64,000 nucleotides of DNA from Alkalibacter rhizosphaerae (GCF_017352215.1 NZ_CP071444.1:2108001-2172000), one strand, 5' to 3'; positions 10,523 through 19,883 are shown, counted from the stretch's first letter. Program-made: numbers and translations. Notes: generated by a model not told the origin, from the sequence alone.

Positions 10523-12505
10523 ATGGAGTTATTGTATGTAGCCCCGGTCGTGGGCGTTCTTGCACTTTTGTTTGCACTATACCTTGCCGGTAAAGTCAAC
10601 AAAGTGGACGAAGGAACCGACCGAATGAAGGAGATCGCTTCGTACATTCAAGAAGGTGCCATGGCATTTTTAAGAAGAGAGTACAAGTACATCGCCATTT
10701 TTACTGTGGTATTATTCATTGTTCTAACATTTGCACCCGGGTTAGGGATCAAAACAGCCCTATCTTTTTTATTGGGCGCATTCTTTTCCGTTTTGGCCGG
10801 ATTCTTTGGCATGAAAGTGGCAACAAAAGCCAACGTTCGTACTGCCAATGCCGCCAGAGTCAGTGGAATGAACAAGGCGCTCAGTGTCGCTTTTTCCGGC
10901 GGAGCCGTCATGGGGATGAGCGTCGTTGGATTGGGCATCATTGGTGTCAGCGTCCTGTACCTTATTTTTAAAGATCCCACCATCATCACCGGATTTGGTC
11001 TTGGAGCCAGCTCCATCGCTCTTTTCGGACGTGTAGGCGGCGGTATCTATACCAAAGCGGCTGACGTTGGAGCAGACCTGGTAGGTAAAGTCGAAGCAGG
11101 GATCCCGGAAGACGATCCTCGAAATCCTGCTGTAATCGCCGACAACGTTGGAGACAACGTAGGTGACGTAGCCGGAATGGGTTCCGACTTGTTTGAATCT
11201 TATGTTGGATCCATCATCTCCGCCATTACCCTGGGCACATTGGCTTATGGGATCAACGGAGTATTGTTCCCGGTCATCTTGGCTGCCGTTGGTATCGTGG
11301 CATCCATCATTGGTAGCTTCTTTGTACGGGGCGACGAGAAATCCGATCCTCATAAAGCACTGAAGAATTCCACCTATGTAGCAGGCGGCATCATGGTCGT
11401 TGCAACTTATTTCCTGGCCAAGTACTTCCTGGGAGACGTCAGCGACAGTGAAGGTTTTGGCGAATTCATCGCCATCATCGCCGGATTGATCGTCGGAATC
11501 GCCATTGGACAAATCACAGAATTTTATACATCTGAAGAATACAGTTCCGTCAAGAAGATTGCACAGCAATCTGAAACAGGACCGGCCACTACCATTATCA
11601 GTGGTTTGGCGGTAGGGATGTACTCTACGACTCTGCCTATTGTCGGGATCGTTATTGCCATTCTCGTAGCGTTCCACTTTGCTGGCTTATACGGCATCGC
11701 ATTGGCTGCTGTAGGAATGTTGTCTATTGTCGGGATCACCATTGCCGTAGATGCTTACGGCCCCATCTCTGACAACGCCGGGGGTATAGCGGAAATGGCC
11801 GGGTTGCCGAAAGAAGTTCGAGGCATCACCGACAAGCTGGATGCTGTGGGCAACACCACTGCAGCCATCGGTAAAGGTTTTGCGATAGGTTCTGCAGCAT
11901 TGACTGCATTGGCCCTGTTTGCATCCTATTCTCAAGCGGTTGGCTTGGCGGTTATCGACTTGTTGAATCCTTTCGTTATTGCAGGTTTGTTCCTTGGGGG
12001 AGCGGCACCATATTTGTTCTCCGCGCTGACCATGGAAGCCGTTGGTTCTGCAGCTAACGAAATGATCGAAGAAGTGCGTCGTCAGTTCAAGACCATTCCT
12101 GGAATCATGGAAGGAACAGGCAAGCCGGATTACGCCACTTGCGTGGATATTTCCACTGCTGCTGCCCTTAAAAAGATGGTCGTACCTGGTTTGATCGCAG
12201 TCATTCTGCCTTTGGGAACCGGTTTCCTGTTGGGACCGGAAGCGTTGGGTGGATTGTTGGCTGGTGCACTGGTGTCCGGTGTATTGATGGCCATTCAAAT
12301 GGCAAACTCCGGAGGAGCCTGGGACAATGCCAAGAAGTACATTGAAGGCGGAGCCCATGGAGGAAAAGGCAGCGAAGCCCACAAAGCAGCTGTCGTTGGA
12401 GACACCGTAGGAGATCCCTATAAGGATACTTCCGGTCCATCCATCAACATCCTGATCAAGCTCATGACCATAGTAGCATTGGTATTTGCTCCATTATTCA
12501 TGTAA
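10523..12505 (+). CDS. hppA: Membrane-bound K+-dependent-type pyrophosphatase
   Basis: A 660-residue integral membrane pump with about 16 helices that couples pyrophosphate hydrolysis to Na+ or H+ export. The substrate-site segments [29 protein letters not shown] and a C-terminal [15 protein letters not shown] are intact. The sequence [10 protein letters not shown] near residue 443 has Ala where K+-independent enzymes have Lys, which places it in the K+-dependent class. That class includes Na+ pumps, and I cannot tell the pumped ion from sequence alone. AAAGGAGG precedes the ATG, and a strong terminator follows. Confidence 0.95.
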   Translation: MELLYVAPVVGVLALLFALYLAGKVNKVDEGTDRMKEIASYIQEGAMAFLRREYKYIAIFTVVLFIVLTFAPGLGIKTALSFLLGAFFSVLAGFFGMKVATKANVRTANAARVSGMNKALSVAFSGGAVMGMSVVGLGIIGVSVLYLIFKDPTIITGFGLGASSIALFGRVGGGIYTKAADVGADLVGKVEAGIPEDDPRNPAVIADNVGDNVGDVAGMGSDLFESYVGSIISAITLGTLAYGINGVLFPVILAAVGIVASIIGSFFVRGDEKSDPHKALKNSTYVAGGIMVVATYFLAKYFLGDVSDSEGFGEFIAIIAGLIVGIAIGQITEFYTSEEYSSVKKIAQQSETGPATTIISGLAVGMYSTTLPIVGIVIAILVAFHFAGLYGIALAAVGMLSIVGITIAVDAYGPISDNAGGIAEMAGLPKEVRGITDKLDAVGNTTAAIGKGFAIGSAALTALALFASYSQAVGLAVIDLLNPFVIAGLFLGGAAPYLFSALTMEAVGSAANEMIEEVRRQFKTIPGIMEGTGKPDYATCVDISTAAALKKMVVPGLIAVILPLGTGFLLGPEALGGLLAGALVSGVLMAIQMANSGGAWDNAKKYIEGGAHGGKGSEAHKAAVVGDTVGDPYKDTSGPSINILIKLMTIVALVFAPLFM

Positions 12506-12512
12506 TATCCTG

Positions 12513-12538
12513 GCCGCGGATCGATCCGCGGCTTTTTT
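12513..12538 (+). terminator. Terminator after hppA
   Basis: GCCGCGGATC-GATCCGCGGC is a perfect 10-bp inverted repeat followed by TTTTTT. Confidence 0.92.
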
Positions 12539-12600
12539 CATGAAACTAAAAATTTACCGAATACCAACCATGTGTTAAAATAATAAAGAGGGGGAGTAGC

Positions 12601-12864
12601 ATGAAAACGGAATATTTGATTATTTATGGAATTATAAATTTGGTTTCTTTTCTGTTGATGACATACGACAAGCGAATGGCCGTTATTAAAGGATGGCGGA
12701 TCCCGGAGGTCGTTTTGTTGGGAGTCGCAGCCTTGGGCGGAGCACCAGGTACCCTGATGGCCATGCGGATGTGGCGTCATAAAAGGACAAAAATGTTGTT
12801 CAGTACGGGGGTGCCCCTGATGGTCATCGCCCATATATTGCTATATTATCAATTTTTGGCATGA
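12601..12864 (+). CDS. DUF1294 small membrane protein
   Basis: An 87-residue protein with about three hydrophobic segments. The family pattern is clear: an N-terminal helix, then MTYDKRMA, an R-x-PE motif (GWRIPEVVLL), ALGGAPGTLMAMRMWRHK, then KTMLFSTG-type residues before the last helix. The function of DUF1294 is unknown; it is sometimes found fused to cold-shock domains, but not here. It lies alone between hppA and rnr, with GAGGGGGAG upstream of the start. Confidence 0.8.
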   Translation: MKTEYLIIYGIINLVSFLLMTYDKRMAVIKGWRIPEVVLLGVAALGGAPGTLMAMRMWRHKRTKMLFSTGVPLMVIAHILLYYQFLA

Positions 12865-12916
12865 TTTTTTCCTGGAAGGTGCCGGAAACCGGAACTTTTG
12901 AAAGGAGCACACAATA

Positions 12917-15040
12917 ATGATAACAAAAGAAGGCATACTGGCGGTGTTGCAAAGCGACACATACAAGCCCATGAGTTTTAAAGATTTATTGAACCACATG
13001 GAGGTCAAGAGCAAAAGAGACCGCAATGAATTCAAAAAGATTGTGGATCGCATGTTGTCCCAGGGTGATGTGGTCAAAAACAAAAAAGGCCGATACATGA
13101 TCCCGCCGAAAGACACTTACGTCAAAGGGACCCTGCAGGGGCATGCCAAGGGATTTGGTTTTGTCATCCCCGAAGATGCCATCAGCGGAAACGATATCTT
13201 CATCAGTGCCAACAACTTGAACGGAGCCTTGGACAAGGACAAGGTTCTGGTGAAGGTGATCAAAAAAACGGACAAGCGGGACGAAGGAGAGATCTTTCAG
13301 GTACTGGAGAGAGGTCATCAGAAAATTGTCGGAACCTATGAGAAAAGCCGAAATTTCGGATTTGTCATTCCAGATAACGACAAGTTGTGCAAGGACATCT
13401 ACATTTCCCACGGGGATGCCATGGGTGCGAAAAATGGCGAAAAAGTCGTGGTGGACATTACTACCTGGCATCGGGATAAAAACCCGGAGGGGAAAGTTAT
13501 TGAGGTGTTGGGAGGACCGGACACCATCGGCATCGAGATCCTTTCCATCATTCGAGAATACGATTTCAACGTCGAGTTTCCCGACGAAGTGCAGGCACAA
13601 GCCAACAACTTGCCGGACACGGTGGAGAAGGGGGAACTGGAAGGCCGCAAGGATCTTCGGAATATTCCTACAGTCACCATTGATGGAAAAGATGCCAAGG
13701 ACCTGGACGATGCCATTACCATCAGCAAATTGGGTAACGGGAATTATCAGTTGGGTGTCCATATAGCGGATGTGACCCATTATGTGGAAGAAAACAGCCC
13801 GCTGGATCGGGAAGCCTACGAACGAGGCACCAGCGTTTACTTGGTGGATCGGGTCATTCCCATGCTGCCGCCCAAGCTTTCCAACGGCATCTGCAGTTTG
13901 AATGCAGGAGTGGATCGTCTGACTTTTAGTTGCATCATGGAGATCGATCCTCAAGGTAACGTTGCCTCCCATGAAGTGACCAAGTCGGTGATCCATGTAG
14001 ACGAACGGATGAACTACGAAGATGTGACCGCCATTCTGGTGGAAAAGGATCCGGAGATGATGGAGCGTTATAAGGACTTTGTTTCCATGTTTCAAGAGAT
14101 GCAGGATCTGGCAAATATCTTGAGTGTGGAACGCCGGGAAAAACGCGGTTCCATCGACTTTGACTTTCCGGAAGCCAAGATCATTCTGGACAATCAAGGA
14201 AAAACTGTTGACGTTAAGCTCTACGAACGGACCATTTCCCACAGAATCATCGAAGAGTTCATGCTGGTATGCAACGAAACCGTTGCAGAGTTCATGTTCT
14301 GGTCCAACTTGCCGTTTTTATATCGGGTCCACGAAGACCCTTCTCCGGAGAAGCTGGACGCATTACGGGAATTTCTCACCAACTTCGGATACACCCTGAA
14401 AAAGGGAGAGAAGGTCCCACCCAAGGAATTGCAAAAATTGGTTGAAGACATCAAGGGAACAAAGGAAGAGTACTTCCTGAGCAAGTTGATCCTCCGATCC
14501 ATGCAGCAGGCCAAATACGAAGCGGAAAACCTTGGTCATTATGGATTGGCGGCCAAGTACTACTGCCATTTTACTTCCCCCATTCGAAGATATCCAGACC
14601 TGTTGATCCACCGGATCATGGGACAGATGCTAGCAAAAGATCTTACAGAGAAACGGATCAAGAAATACAACAAGCACATGGACGAGTACGGAGATCATAC
14701 ATCCATTCGTGAACGTCTGGCGGAAAGAGCCGAACGGGATACGGATGATTTGAAAAAGACGGAATACATGGCGGACAAGATCGGTGAAACTTTCGAAGGC
14801 ATCATCTCCAGCGTTACTTCCTTCGGGTTCTTTGTGGAACTGAACAACACGGTGGAAGGATTGGTCCGGGTACAGGATCTCAATGACTATTTTGTCTATG
14901 ACGAGAAAAATCACCGCTTCATTGGAGAGCGGACCAAGGTCCAATACAAATTGGGGGATCCCGTCAAAGTCAAGGTAGCAAACGTTAGCATTCCCTTGAG
15001 CCAGGTGGATTTTGCCGTCGTTGACAAAGAATCGAAATAA
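12917..15040 (+). CDS. rnr: Ribonuclease R
   Basis: A 707-residue 3'-5' exoribonuclease. The domain order is a winged-helix-like N-terminus, two cold-shock domains (CSD1 around GHAKGFGFVIPE; CSD2 around SRNFGFVIPDN), the RNB catalytic domain with DLDDAI metal ligands near residues 256-262, and a C-terminal S1 domain (FEGIISSVTSFGFFVEL). It degrades structured RNA and works with SmpB-tmRNA in clearing defective messages, which fits its place directly upstream of smpB. GAAAGGAG precedes the ATG. Confidence 0.96.
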   Translation: MITKEGILAVLQSDTYKPMSFKDLLNHMEVKSKRDRNEFKKIVDRMLSQGDVVKNKKGRYMIPPKDTYVKGTLQGHAKGFGFVIPEDAISGNDIFISANNLNGALDKDKVLVKVIKKTDKRDEGEIFQVLERGHQKIVGTYEKSRNFGFVIPDNDKLCKDIYISHGDAMGAKNGEKVVVDITTWHRDKNPEGKVIEVLGGPDTIGIEILSIIREYDFNVEFPDEVQAQANNLPDTVEKGELEGRKDLRNIPTVTIDGKDAKDLDDAITISKLGNGNYQLGVHIADVTHYVEENSPLDREAYERGTSVYLVDRVIPMLPPKLSNGICSLNAGVDRLTFSCIMEIDPQGNVASHEVTKSVIHVDERMNYEDVTAILVEKDPEMMERYKDFVSMFQEMQDLANILSVERREKRGSIDFDFPEAKIILDNQGKTVDVKLYERTISHRIIEEFMLVCNETVAEFMFWSNLPFLYRVHEDPSPEKLDALREFLTNFGYTLKKGEKVPPKELQKLVEDIKGTKEEYFLSKLILRSMQQAKYEAENLGHYGLAAKYYCHFTSPIRRYPDLLIHRIMGQMLAKDLTEKRIKKYNKHMDEYGDHTSIRERLAERAERDTDDLKKTEYMADKIGETFEGIISSVTSFGFFVELNNTVEGLVRVQDLNDYFVYDEKNHRFIGERTKVQYKLGDPVKVKVANVSIPLSQVDFAVVDKESK

Positions 15041-15087
15041 CCGTATAATGGCTAATGCAGGCCATTTTGGGGCCAGAGGTGAAGCAT

Positions 15088-15555
15088 ATGAAGACAGAAA
15101 CCAAGACAATTGCACAAAACAGAAAAGCCAGACACGAATACTTCATTGAGGAAACCTTTGAAGCCGGCATTGAATTGTTCGGTACGGAAGTAAAGTCCAT
15201 CCGGGCAGGCAAGGTGAATCTAAAGGACAGCTATGCCGATGTATACAATGGGGAAATGTACATCTACAACATGCACATCAGTCCCTATGAACACGGAAAT
15301 ATCTTCAACAAGGATCCTCTGCGTACCAGGAAGCTTTTGATGCACAAGAAAGAGATCACCAAGCTGATGGGGTTGAAACAGACCCAGGGATATACGTTGG
15401 TGCCCCTAAGCTTGTACTTCAAGGGCAGCAGGGTGAAAGTGCAACTGGCTCTGGCCAAAGGGAAGAAAGTCTACGACAAGCGCCACGACATAGCCAAGAA
15501 GGATGCGGAACGACGGATCCAAAAGGCGACCAGGGTGGATCGAAGAAGCGAGTAG
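15088..15555 (+). CDS. smpB: SsrA-binding protein SmpB
   Basis: A 155-residue partner of tmRNA in rescuing stalled ribosomes. The oligonucleotide-binding barrel includes [20 protein letters not shown] and the SYADV segment. The C-terminal basic tail ([19 protein letters not shown]) inserts into the mRNA channel. ATG 15088 follows AGAGGTGAAG; the frame is open upstream to 15055 but has no better start. ssrA begins 67 bases downstream, and rnr is directly upstream. Confidence 0.96.
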   Translation: MKTETKTIAQNRKARHEYFIEETFEAGIELFGTEVKSIRAGKVNLKDSYADVYNGEMYIYNMHISPYEHGNIFNKDPLRTRKLLMHKKEITKLMGLKQTQGYTLVPLSLYFKGSRVKVQLALAKGKKVYDKRHDIAKKDAERRIQKATRVDRRSE

Positions 15556-15622
15556 AACAACTTAAGCAGAAATAAAGACGGATCTGTTACAATATGATTG
15601 GTGGGAAACCACCAATACCCAT

Positions 15623-15973
15623 GGGGGCGCAATGGCTTCGACGGGGGTTTTGAAGCAAGAGAAGCGAGTCGATGTGTCCAATCATCGTTAAAAGTGGCAA
15701 CCTAAATATAAACGCTAAAAACAATAATTACGCCTTAGCTGCGTAAAGCAGCTTTCGTCCGACCCAGAAGACCTGCGATCAGGGACTCGGGCGTCAACCT
15801 AGCAGGGAACCGTTTCACAGGATGTCTCGACTGTAAAACGAACAATTGAGGCTGGTCCAATTGGAATTCTGTCACTGGAAGTCCAAGCGGCGAGATTAAA
15901 TAAGTGACTGCACTCGGAGAAACTCTTGTGAATGGACTTTCGGACGCGGGTTCGATTCCCGCCGCCTCCACCA
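15623..15973 (+). ncRNA. ssrA: Transfer-messenger RNA (tmRNA)
   Basis: A 351-nt one-piece tmRNA. The 5' end GGGGGCG pairs with the 3' CGCCTCC before the encoded ACCA. The start AATGGCTTCGACGGGGGTT is the typical tmRNA signature, and the 3' end holds the T-arm GGGTTCGATTCCC. The internal reading frame starts at GCT 15714 and encodes the tag AKNNNYALAA, then TAA at 15744. The tag keeps the YALAA degradation signal, while its N-terminal part is asparagine-rich rather than the common ANDE form. Confidence 0.97.
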
Positions 15974-16005
15974 ATATTTTCTATAATTGTAATAATATAA
16001 ATTAT

Positions 16006-16034
16006 GCCGCGTTAGCTTGCTGATGCGGTTTTTT
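16006..16034 (+). terminator. Terminator after ssrA
   Basis: GCCGC and GCGG arms enclose a 14-base loop region and are followed by TTTTTT. The position about 35 bases after the tmRNA CCA end fits transcription termination of ssrA. The next 200 bases, up to the blaI promoter at 16240, show no gene. Confidence 0.6.
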
Positions 16035-16239
16035 CTATGTGCCCAGCAGTGAAGACCATTTGCGGATTTGAAATCATGCATATGATTCAAAAAGGACAGG
16101 TTGAAGGAGTTTAATTTGTCCTTTCTAAAAGTGATTAACGAGTTGTATTGGATTGGCGCAAAAGATTTAAAAGAGACATTGGCTGGAATCTGCACTGTTG
16201 AAGTTTTTTGCACCGGAACCAAAAATCGCAGAAAATATA

Positions 16240-16293
16240 TTGACACTATTGTCTAATAACGATAGACTGTAATTGTCTAGAGGAAATAGACAA
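16240..16293 (+). promoter_or_regulatory. blaI-type promoter with two dyad operators
   Basis: TTGACA (16240-16245) and TAGACT (16263-16268) are 17 bases apart. Two copies of the same dyad occur: GTCTA-N7-TAGAC at 16251-16267, which covers the -10 region, and TTGTCTA-N7-TAGACAA at 16273-16293, just ahead of the ribosome site. Their centres are 24 bases apart. Paired dyads overlapping the promoter are typical of BlaI/MecI autoregulation. The exact core differs from the staphylococcal TACA/TGTA element. Confidence 0.75.
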
Positions 16294-16305
16294 GGAGGAA
16301 AAGTA

Positions 16306-16668
16306 ATGGAAAAATATAAACTAGGAGAAATGGAACAGAGATTTGCAGATTTGATTTGGGACCAAGCACCGATAAAGACGCGTGATCTCATTGCAAAGTG
16401 TTCCGAAGAATTCAATTGGAAAAGGACAACTACTTATACAATGCTCAAGCGCCTGTGCGATCGGGGAATTTTCATCAATGAAAACGGTTTTGTAACCGTG
16501 CTTATTCCGAAAAATGATTTCTTGACTGGCAAAGGCGAAGAATTCCTGGAAGAATCCTTCGGCGGCTCCCTACCAAAGTTTGTTGCTGCATTCGCAAAAC
16601 GTAAAAAGCTAAGCAAACGCGAAATAGAAGAAATACAGCAGCTCATTAACGATTACAAGAAGGAGTGA
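16306..16668 (+). CDS. BlaI/MecI-family transcriptional repressor
   Basis: A 120-residue winged-helix repressor. The N-terminal segment MEQRFADLIWDQAPIKTRDL and the recognition region FNWKRTTTYTMLKRLCDRGI match the BlaI/MecI/CopY pattern (x-W-x-R-T-T-V-x-T-x-L-x-R-L). The C-terminal half is the dimerisation region that BlaR1-type proteases trigger for cleavage. ATG 16306 follows AAGGAGG at about 7 bases. The stop codon lies 5 bases before the likely start of the M56 protease gene, so the two are translationally coupled. Confidence 0.9.
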   Translation: MEKYKLGEMEQRFADLIWDQAPIKTRDLIAKCSEEFNWKRTTTYTMLKRLCDRGIFINENGFVTVLIPKNDFLTGKGEEFLEESFGGSLPKFVAAFAKRKKLSKREIEEIQQLINDYKKE

Positions 16669-16673
16669 TCAAC

Positions 16674-18314
16674 GTGTTGGAACAGATGTTTCTCCAAGTG
16701 CTAAACATGACTTTTGTGGGGAGTTTTGTCATTCTGTTTGTTTTAGTTGCAAGACTTCTCCTTAAAAAAGCACCTAAAAAATATTCCTATTTGCTGTGGA
16801 TTGTTGTTTTGTTCCGGCTGATCGTCCCCTTTTCCGTGAAAAGTGTGCTGAGCTTGATTCCTGTGAATCCCACACCAATTGTTCGGGAAACCATCTACTC
16901 TGCAACACCCCAAATAACTACTGGTATCACTAACGTAGATCAATCCATTAATGCAATGTTACCAGCAATTCGTGGCAACGGAGCAGGAAACCCTATGGTG
17001 GACTGGATATTTTTTGCCGCCCTTCTTTGGCTTATGGGAGTTGCTTTTTTCATGATTTCCGGAGCTGTATCTCTAAGTAAAACAAAGAACTCAGTAAAAA
17101 ATGCGATTCACTGGAAAGACAATGTGTACCGTTCCAAAGAGGTGAAAATACCATTTGTAATGGGACTGGTTAAGCCAAGAATTTATATGCCGGACTATTT
17201 GAATCAAAGTGAAGAAGAATACATATTGCTTCATGAGCAAACCCACATCAAAAGGTTGGATCACGGTATTAGAATTTTAAGCTATCTAGTTTTGTCTCTG
17301 CATTGGTTCAATCCATTGGTATGGATCGCGTTTTGGCGAAGTGGGGACGATATGGAAATGTCTTGCGACGAGTCCGTCATCAATACATTAGGATACAGCT
17401 TAAAGAAAGACTATTCCCAATCCCTATTGAATTTTGCCACGGGGAAAAGGACTTTTGGTATATCTCCACTTGCCTTTGGAGAAGGAAATACAAAAGGGCG
17501 TATTAAAAACATATTGCGTTATAAAAAACCTAGGTTCTACATCATGCTGGCAATAGTAGTCATAGTGATTCCGCTAGCCATTGGGTTATTGCTGAATCCA
17601 GAAAACGAAACAGGCGCTCCATATATTGATCAAATCAATGAATGGAGCGAAAAAAACTTGGAACAAGCAGATAACTATACCATGCTTATCAATACAATCA
17701 ATATTTGGCGTGGTGAAGACGGCGTTGAATTAACGCATAGTGAAAGTGAATATGAAAGAGTAGTATTCTTTGACCCGTACAAAACAAAACAAACCACACT
17801 TTCAAAAACAGAATATACGACACAGGCATACTACGAATTGCATCAAAATGAAGAAATCGCACAATATTCATTCTTTTTGCAAGATGAGGTTTATGTTATT
17901 TCAAGGGTTACTAAAGAAGATTTGGGAGAATCTGCGGATGCCTTTGATAATTTGTATATTGGCGAAGGAGAACACAGCCCAGGACTGCTGTCCGGTATGG
18001 TTGATTATGAAGTAGTGGAAGAAACAGAGGAACAGTACGTGCTGAAAGCGACGATTGAACAGGGAGATCTTTATGGTGAAGTTGGAGCGAGCTTCATTTT
18101 AACCAACACACGAACAATCTACTATGACAAAACAAGCAATCAGGTAATGAAGGTGGAGAATCATGTAATACAGGATGCAGAGGTGCTGAATCCAGGCATG
18201 ACAGTCGATGGACAATCTGTTAAGGAAATGGATTTCACCACCACGATACAATATGTCAATATCAATACATCTGAGGACTTTGATTTGCCAGAGGGTGAGG
18301 AGCTTGTCAACTAA
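16674..18314 (+). CDS. BlaR1-like M56 sensor metalloprotease with a non-penicillin-binding sensor domain
   Basis: A 546-residue membrane protein. Helices near the N-terminus are followed by a zinc-protease core with HEQTH at residues 187-191, a final transmembrane helix (MLAIVVIVIPLAIGLLL) and an external domain from about residue 314 to the end. In BlaR1 the external domain is a penicillin-binding serine enzyme; here there is no SxxK/KTG pattern. Instead the domain is homologous along its length to the lipoprotein at 18812-19606. By analogy it should sense an envelope signal and inactivate the adjacent repressor. GTG 16674 was chosen over GTG 16665 for its ribosome-site spacing (AAGGAG, 8 bases). 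Confidence 0.85.
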   Translation: MLEQMFLQVLNMTFVGSFVILFVLVARLLLKKAPKKYSYLLWIVVLFRLIVPFSVKSVLSLIPVNPTPIVRETIYSATPQITTGITNVDQSINAMLPAIRGNGAGNPMVDWIFFAALLWLMGVAFFMISGAVSLSKTKNSVKNAIHWKDNVYRSKEVKIPFVMGLVKPRIYMPDYLNQSEEEYILLHEQTHIKRLDHGIRILSYLVLSLHWFNPLVWIAFWRSGDDMEMSCDESVINTLGYSLKKDYSQSLLNFATGKRTFGISPLAFGEGNTKGRIKNILRYKKPRFYIMLAIVVIVIPLAIGLLLNPENETGAPYIDQINEWSEKNLEQADNYTMLINTINIWRGEDGVELTHSESEYERVVFFDPYKTKQTTLSKTEYTTQAYYELHQNEEIAQYSFFLQDEVYVISRVTKEDLGESADAFDNLYIGEGEHSPGLLSGMVDYEVVEETEEQYVLKATIEQGDLYGEVGASFILTNTRTIYYDKTSNQVMKVENHVIQDAEVLNPGMTVDGQSVKEMDFTTTIQYVNINTSEDFDLPEGEELVN

Positions 18315-18351
18315 CTTCTATTGTGTAATTGGTGGATATTACGACATGATT

Positions 18352-18374
18352 AAGCTGGGGAACCCAGCTTTTTT
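18352..18374 (+). terminator. Terminator after the M56 protease gene
   Basis: AAGCTGGG-GAA-CCCAGCTT is a perfect 8-bp stem with a 3-base loop, followed by TTTT. It ends the repressor-protease transcript. Confidence 0.88.
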
Positions 18375-18450
18375 GTTGCTTTAAATTTTCAGTAATGCTA
18401 GACTAATAACAGTAATTTAAAGTGTGAGTTATTTATAGGAGTGACAAAAA

Positions 18451-18666
18451 ATGAAAAAGGAAATTGTTATATTCATAGTTGCTTATATTGTTGCAACCAT
18501 CATTCGGGGATTGATTTTTCTCTATACTGGGTTTTCTTTTAATATTTTTCAAGACAGATTTGGTTTAATACCCTTTTTAGGGGACGTTATGATCTGGGCA
18601 CTATCATATATAGGAGTAAGATTGGTTATTATTAACTTGGCTGTTAAGAGAATTAAATCTTCCTAA
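18451..18666 (+). CDS. Small two-helix membrane protein, unknown
   Basis: A 71-residue protein with two predicted membrane segments (residues about 4-25 and 43-64) joined by a loop, and a basic C-terminus (KRIKSS). TAGGAG precedes the ATG at 6-8 bases, and codon use looks like that of its neighbours, so I regard it as real. I do not recognise the family. It sits between the M56 protease and the sensor-like lipoprotein, in the same orientation. Confidence 0.6.
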   Translation: MKKEIVIFIVAYIVATIIRGLIFLYTGFSFNIFQDRFGLIPFLGDVMIWALSYIGVRLVIINLAVKRIKSS

Positions 18667-18811
18667 TAGGTGGATACAGCGTACTAAAGCTGGGAGCTCG
18701 CCCTGATTTTTCGTATTTTTTCGGTACTGAGTTCAACTACGATATGACCAGAGTTAAGAGAAACAACTTCTATATTGCTAATATAATTTGTGTAAGGTTG
18801 GAGGTAAACAC

Positions 18812-19606
18812 ATGAAATTCAAAAAAGAACACATGATTTTAGTGCTTTTATTGATGCTATCTTTAATCGTTGTTGGGTGTGCTGGACAAGCATCTAGTTC
18901 TGATGAAGGTCCATACATTGCCGGTATTAAAAAGTGGAGCTATAATAACTTGGAAAACGTAAATAACTACACGGTTATTGCTGATGTCACTAATTTATAC
19001 CTTGATGAAGATGGAAATGAAATTCGTAGAAACGAGAGCCGTGGTGAAAGAATAATATTTTACGATCCATATAGAACAAAGGTAACCACTTTATCAGAGA
19101 CGGAATATCCAACGGCACCTAGTTATGCGTTGCATCAAAATGGAACCATCACGAATTATTTTTATTTTCTTCAAGAGGAAAAATATTTAGTAAGCGAAAT
19201 AACAGAAGAAACATATCCGGAGCCAGCACTTTTTGATAGTCTATATATTGGAAATGGTGAACGTACCCAAGGGATACTATTGGGTATGGTTGATTATGAA
19301 ATTTTAGAAGACACTGATGAACAAGTAGTTATCAAAGCGACAATAAACCCGGAAGAAGTACATGGCGCGGCAATTGAGTATATGTATATTAAATCACTAA
19401 CGCAAACTGTTTATTATAATAAGGACACCCAACAGGTTATTAAGGTCGAAGATCATCAACTTGTTAATACACAAGAACTTTCACCGAACATGGTGATAGA
19501 CGGTAAATCAGTTTATGAGCAGGATCTTACTATAGTATCTGAATATAAAAATATTAATTCATCACCAGACTTTGAATTGCCAAAAGATGACGAGATTATC
19601 AGTTGA
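18812..19606 (+). CDS. Lipoprotein homologous to the external sensor domain of the neighbouring M56 protease
   Basis: A 264-residue lipoprotein. The signal peptide ends in LIVVGC, so the mature protein is anchored through a cysteine at about residue 21. From PYIAGIKKWS to the end it aligns with the external domain of the M56 protease (PYIDQINEWS onwards), sharing blocks such as GMVDYE, LYIG-GE, DPY-TK-TTLS-TEY, and a Y-NIN-S-DF-LP end. I estimate about 40-45% identity by eye. TTGGAGGT lies 7-8 bases before ATG 18812. It may compete for, bind or present the sensor's ligand. No function is known to me. Confidence 0.85.
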   Translation: MKFKKEHMILVLLLMLSLIVVGCAGQASSSDEGPYIAGIKKWSYNNLENVNNYTVIADVTNLYLDEDGNEIRRNESRGERIIFYDPYRTKVTTLSETEYPTAPSYALHQNGTITNYFYFLQEEKYLVSEITEETYPEPALFDSLYIGNGERTQGILLGMVDYEILEDTDEQVVIKATINPEEVHGAAIEYMYIKSLTQTVYYNKDTQQVIKVEDHQLVNTQELSPNMVIDGKSVYEQDLTIVSEYKNINSSPDFELPKDDEIIS

Positions 19607-19697
19607 CTTCCATTGAAACATTCTGCGCAGTAGATGGATAATATGTCGTGATAGGTGGATATTGAGAAGTAACTTAAGATTATGAGGTGTATTTTAT

Positions 19698-19868
19698 ATG
19701 GAAATAGCGGTTATAAAGGGAAGTGTGAATTATATAGATGATTACGAGAATGCATTAGTAAATTCGGAACTGGGGAAAAGAGATTTTTCAGAAGAGGGAA
19801 AAGCTCGAAAAGCACTAGAAGAAGGAATTTGTAGATTTGTTTTGTGGATGTATGCACAATTTAGCTGA
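19698..19868 (+). CDS. Small 56-residue protein, unknown
   Basis: An open frame of 56 codons starting MEIAVIKGSVNYID. GAGGTG sits 8 bases before the ATG. The stop at 19866 is 15 bases before the next gene's ATG, whose ribosome site immediately follows, so the two could be cotranscribed. The product is soluble and charged in the middle (GKRDFSEEGKARKALEEG) with an aromatic C-terminus. I do not recognise it. The ribosome site and spacing are the main support. Confidence 0.5.
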   Translation: MEIAVIKGSVNYIDDYENALVNSELGKRDFSEEGKARKALEEGICRFVLWMYAQFS

Positions 19869-19883
19869 GACTAGGAGGTTTAT

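Noticed and set aside
10769-11677. Minus-strand frame of 302 codons opposite the pyrophosphatase gene
   Set aside because: Antisense shadow; composition reflects the reverse of a membrane protein gene.
12986-14242. Long minus-strand open frame (418 codons) opposite rnr
   Set aside because: It lies wholly antisense to an intact ribonuclease R gene, has no ribosome site and shows His/Phe-rich shadow composition.
15735-16246. Two minus-strand frames that read VEAAGIEPASESP and RRRESNPRPKVHS
   Set aside because: They are antisense to the tmRNA 3' end and to its tRNA-like domain. Such peptides are a well-known annotation artefact.
16674-18314. Assignment of the M56 protein as a beta-lactam sensor (true BlaR1/MecR1)
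   Set aside because: The external domain has no penicillin-binding motifs, and no beta-lactamase or PBP gene is linked to it.
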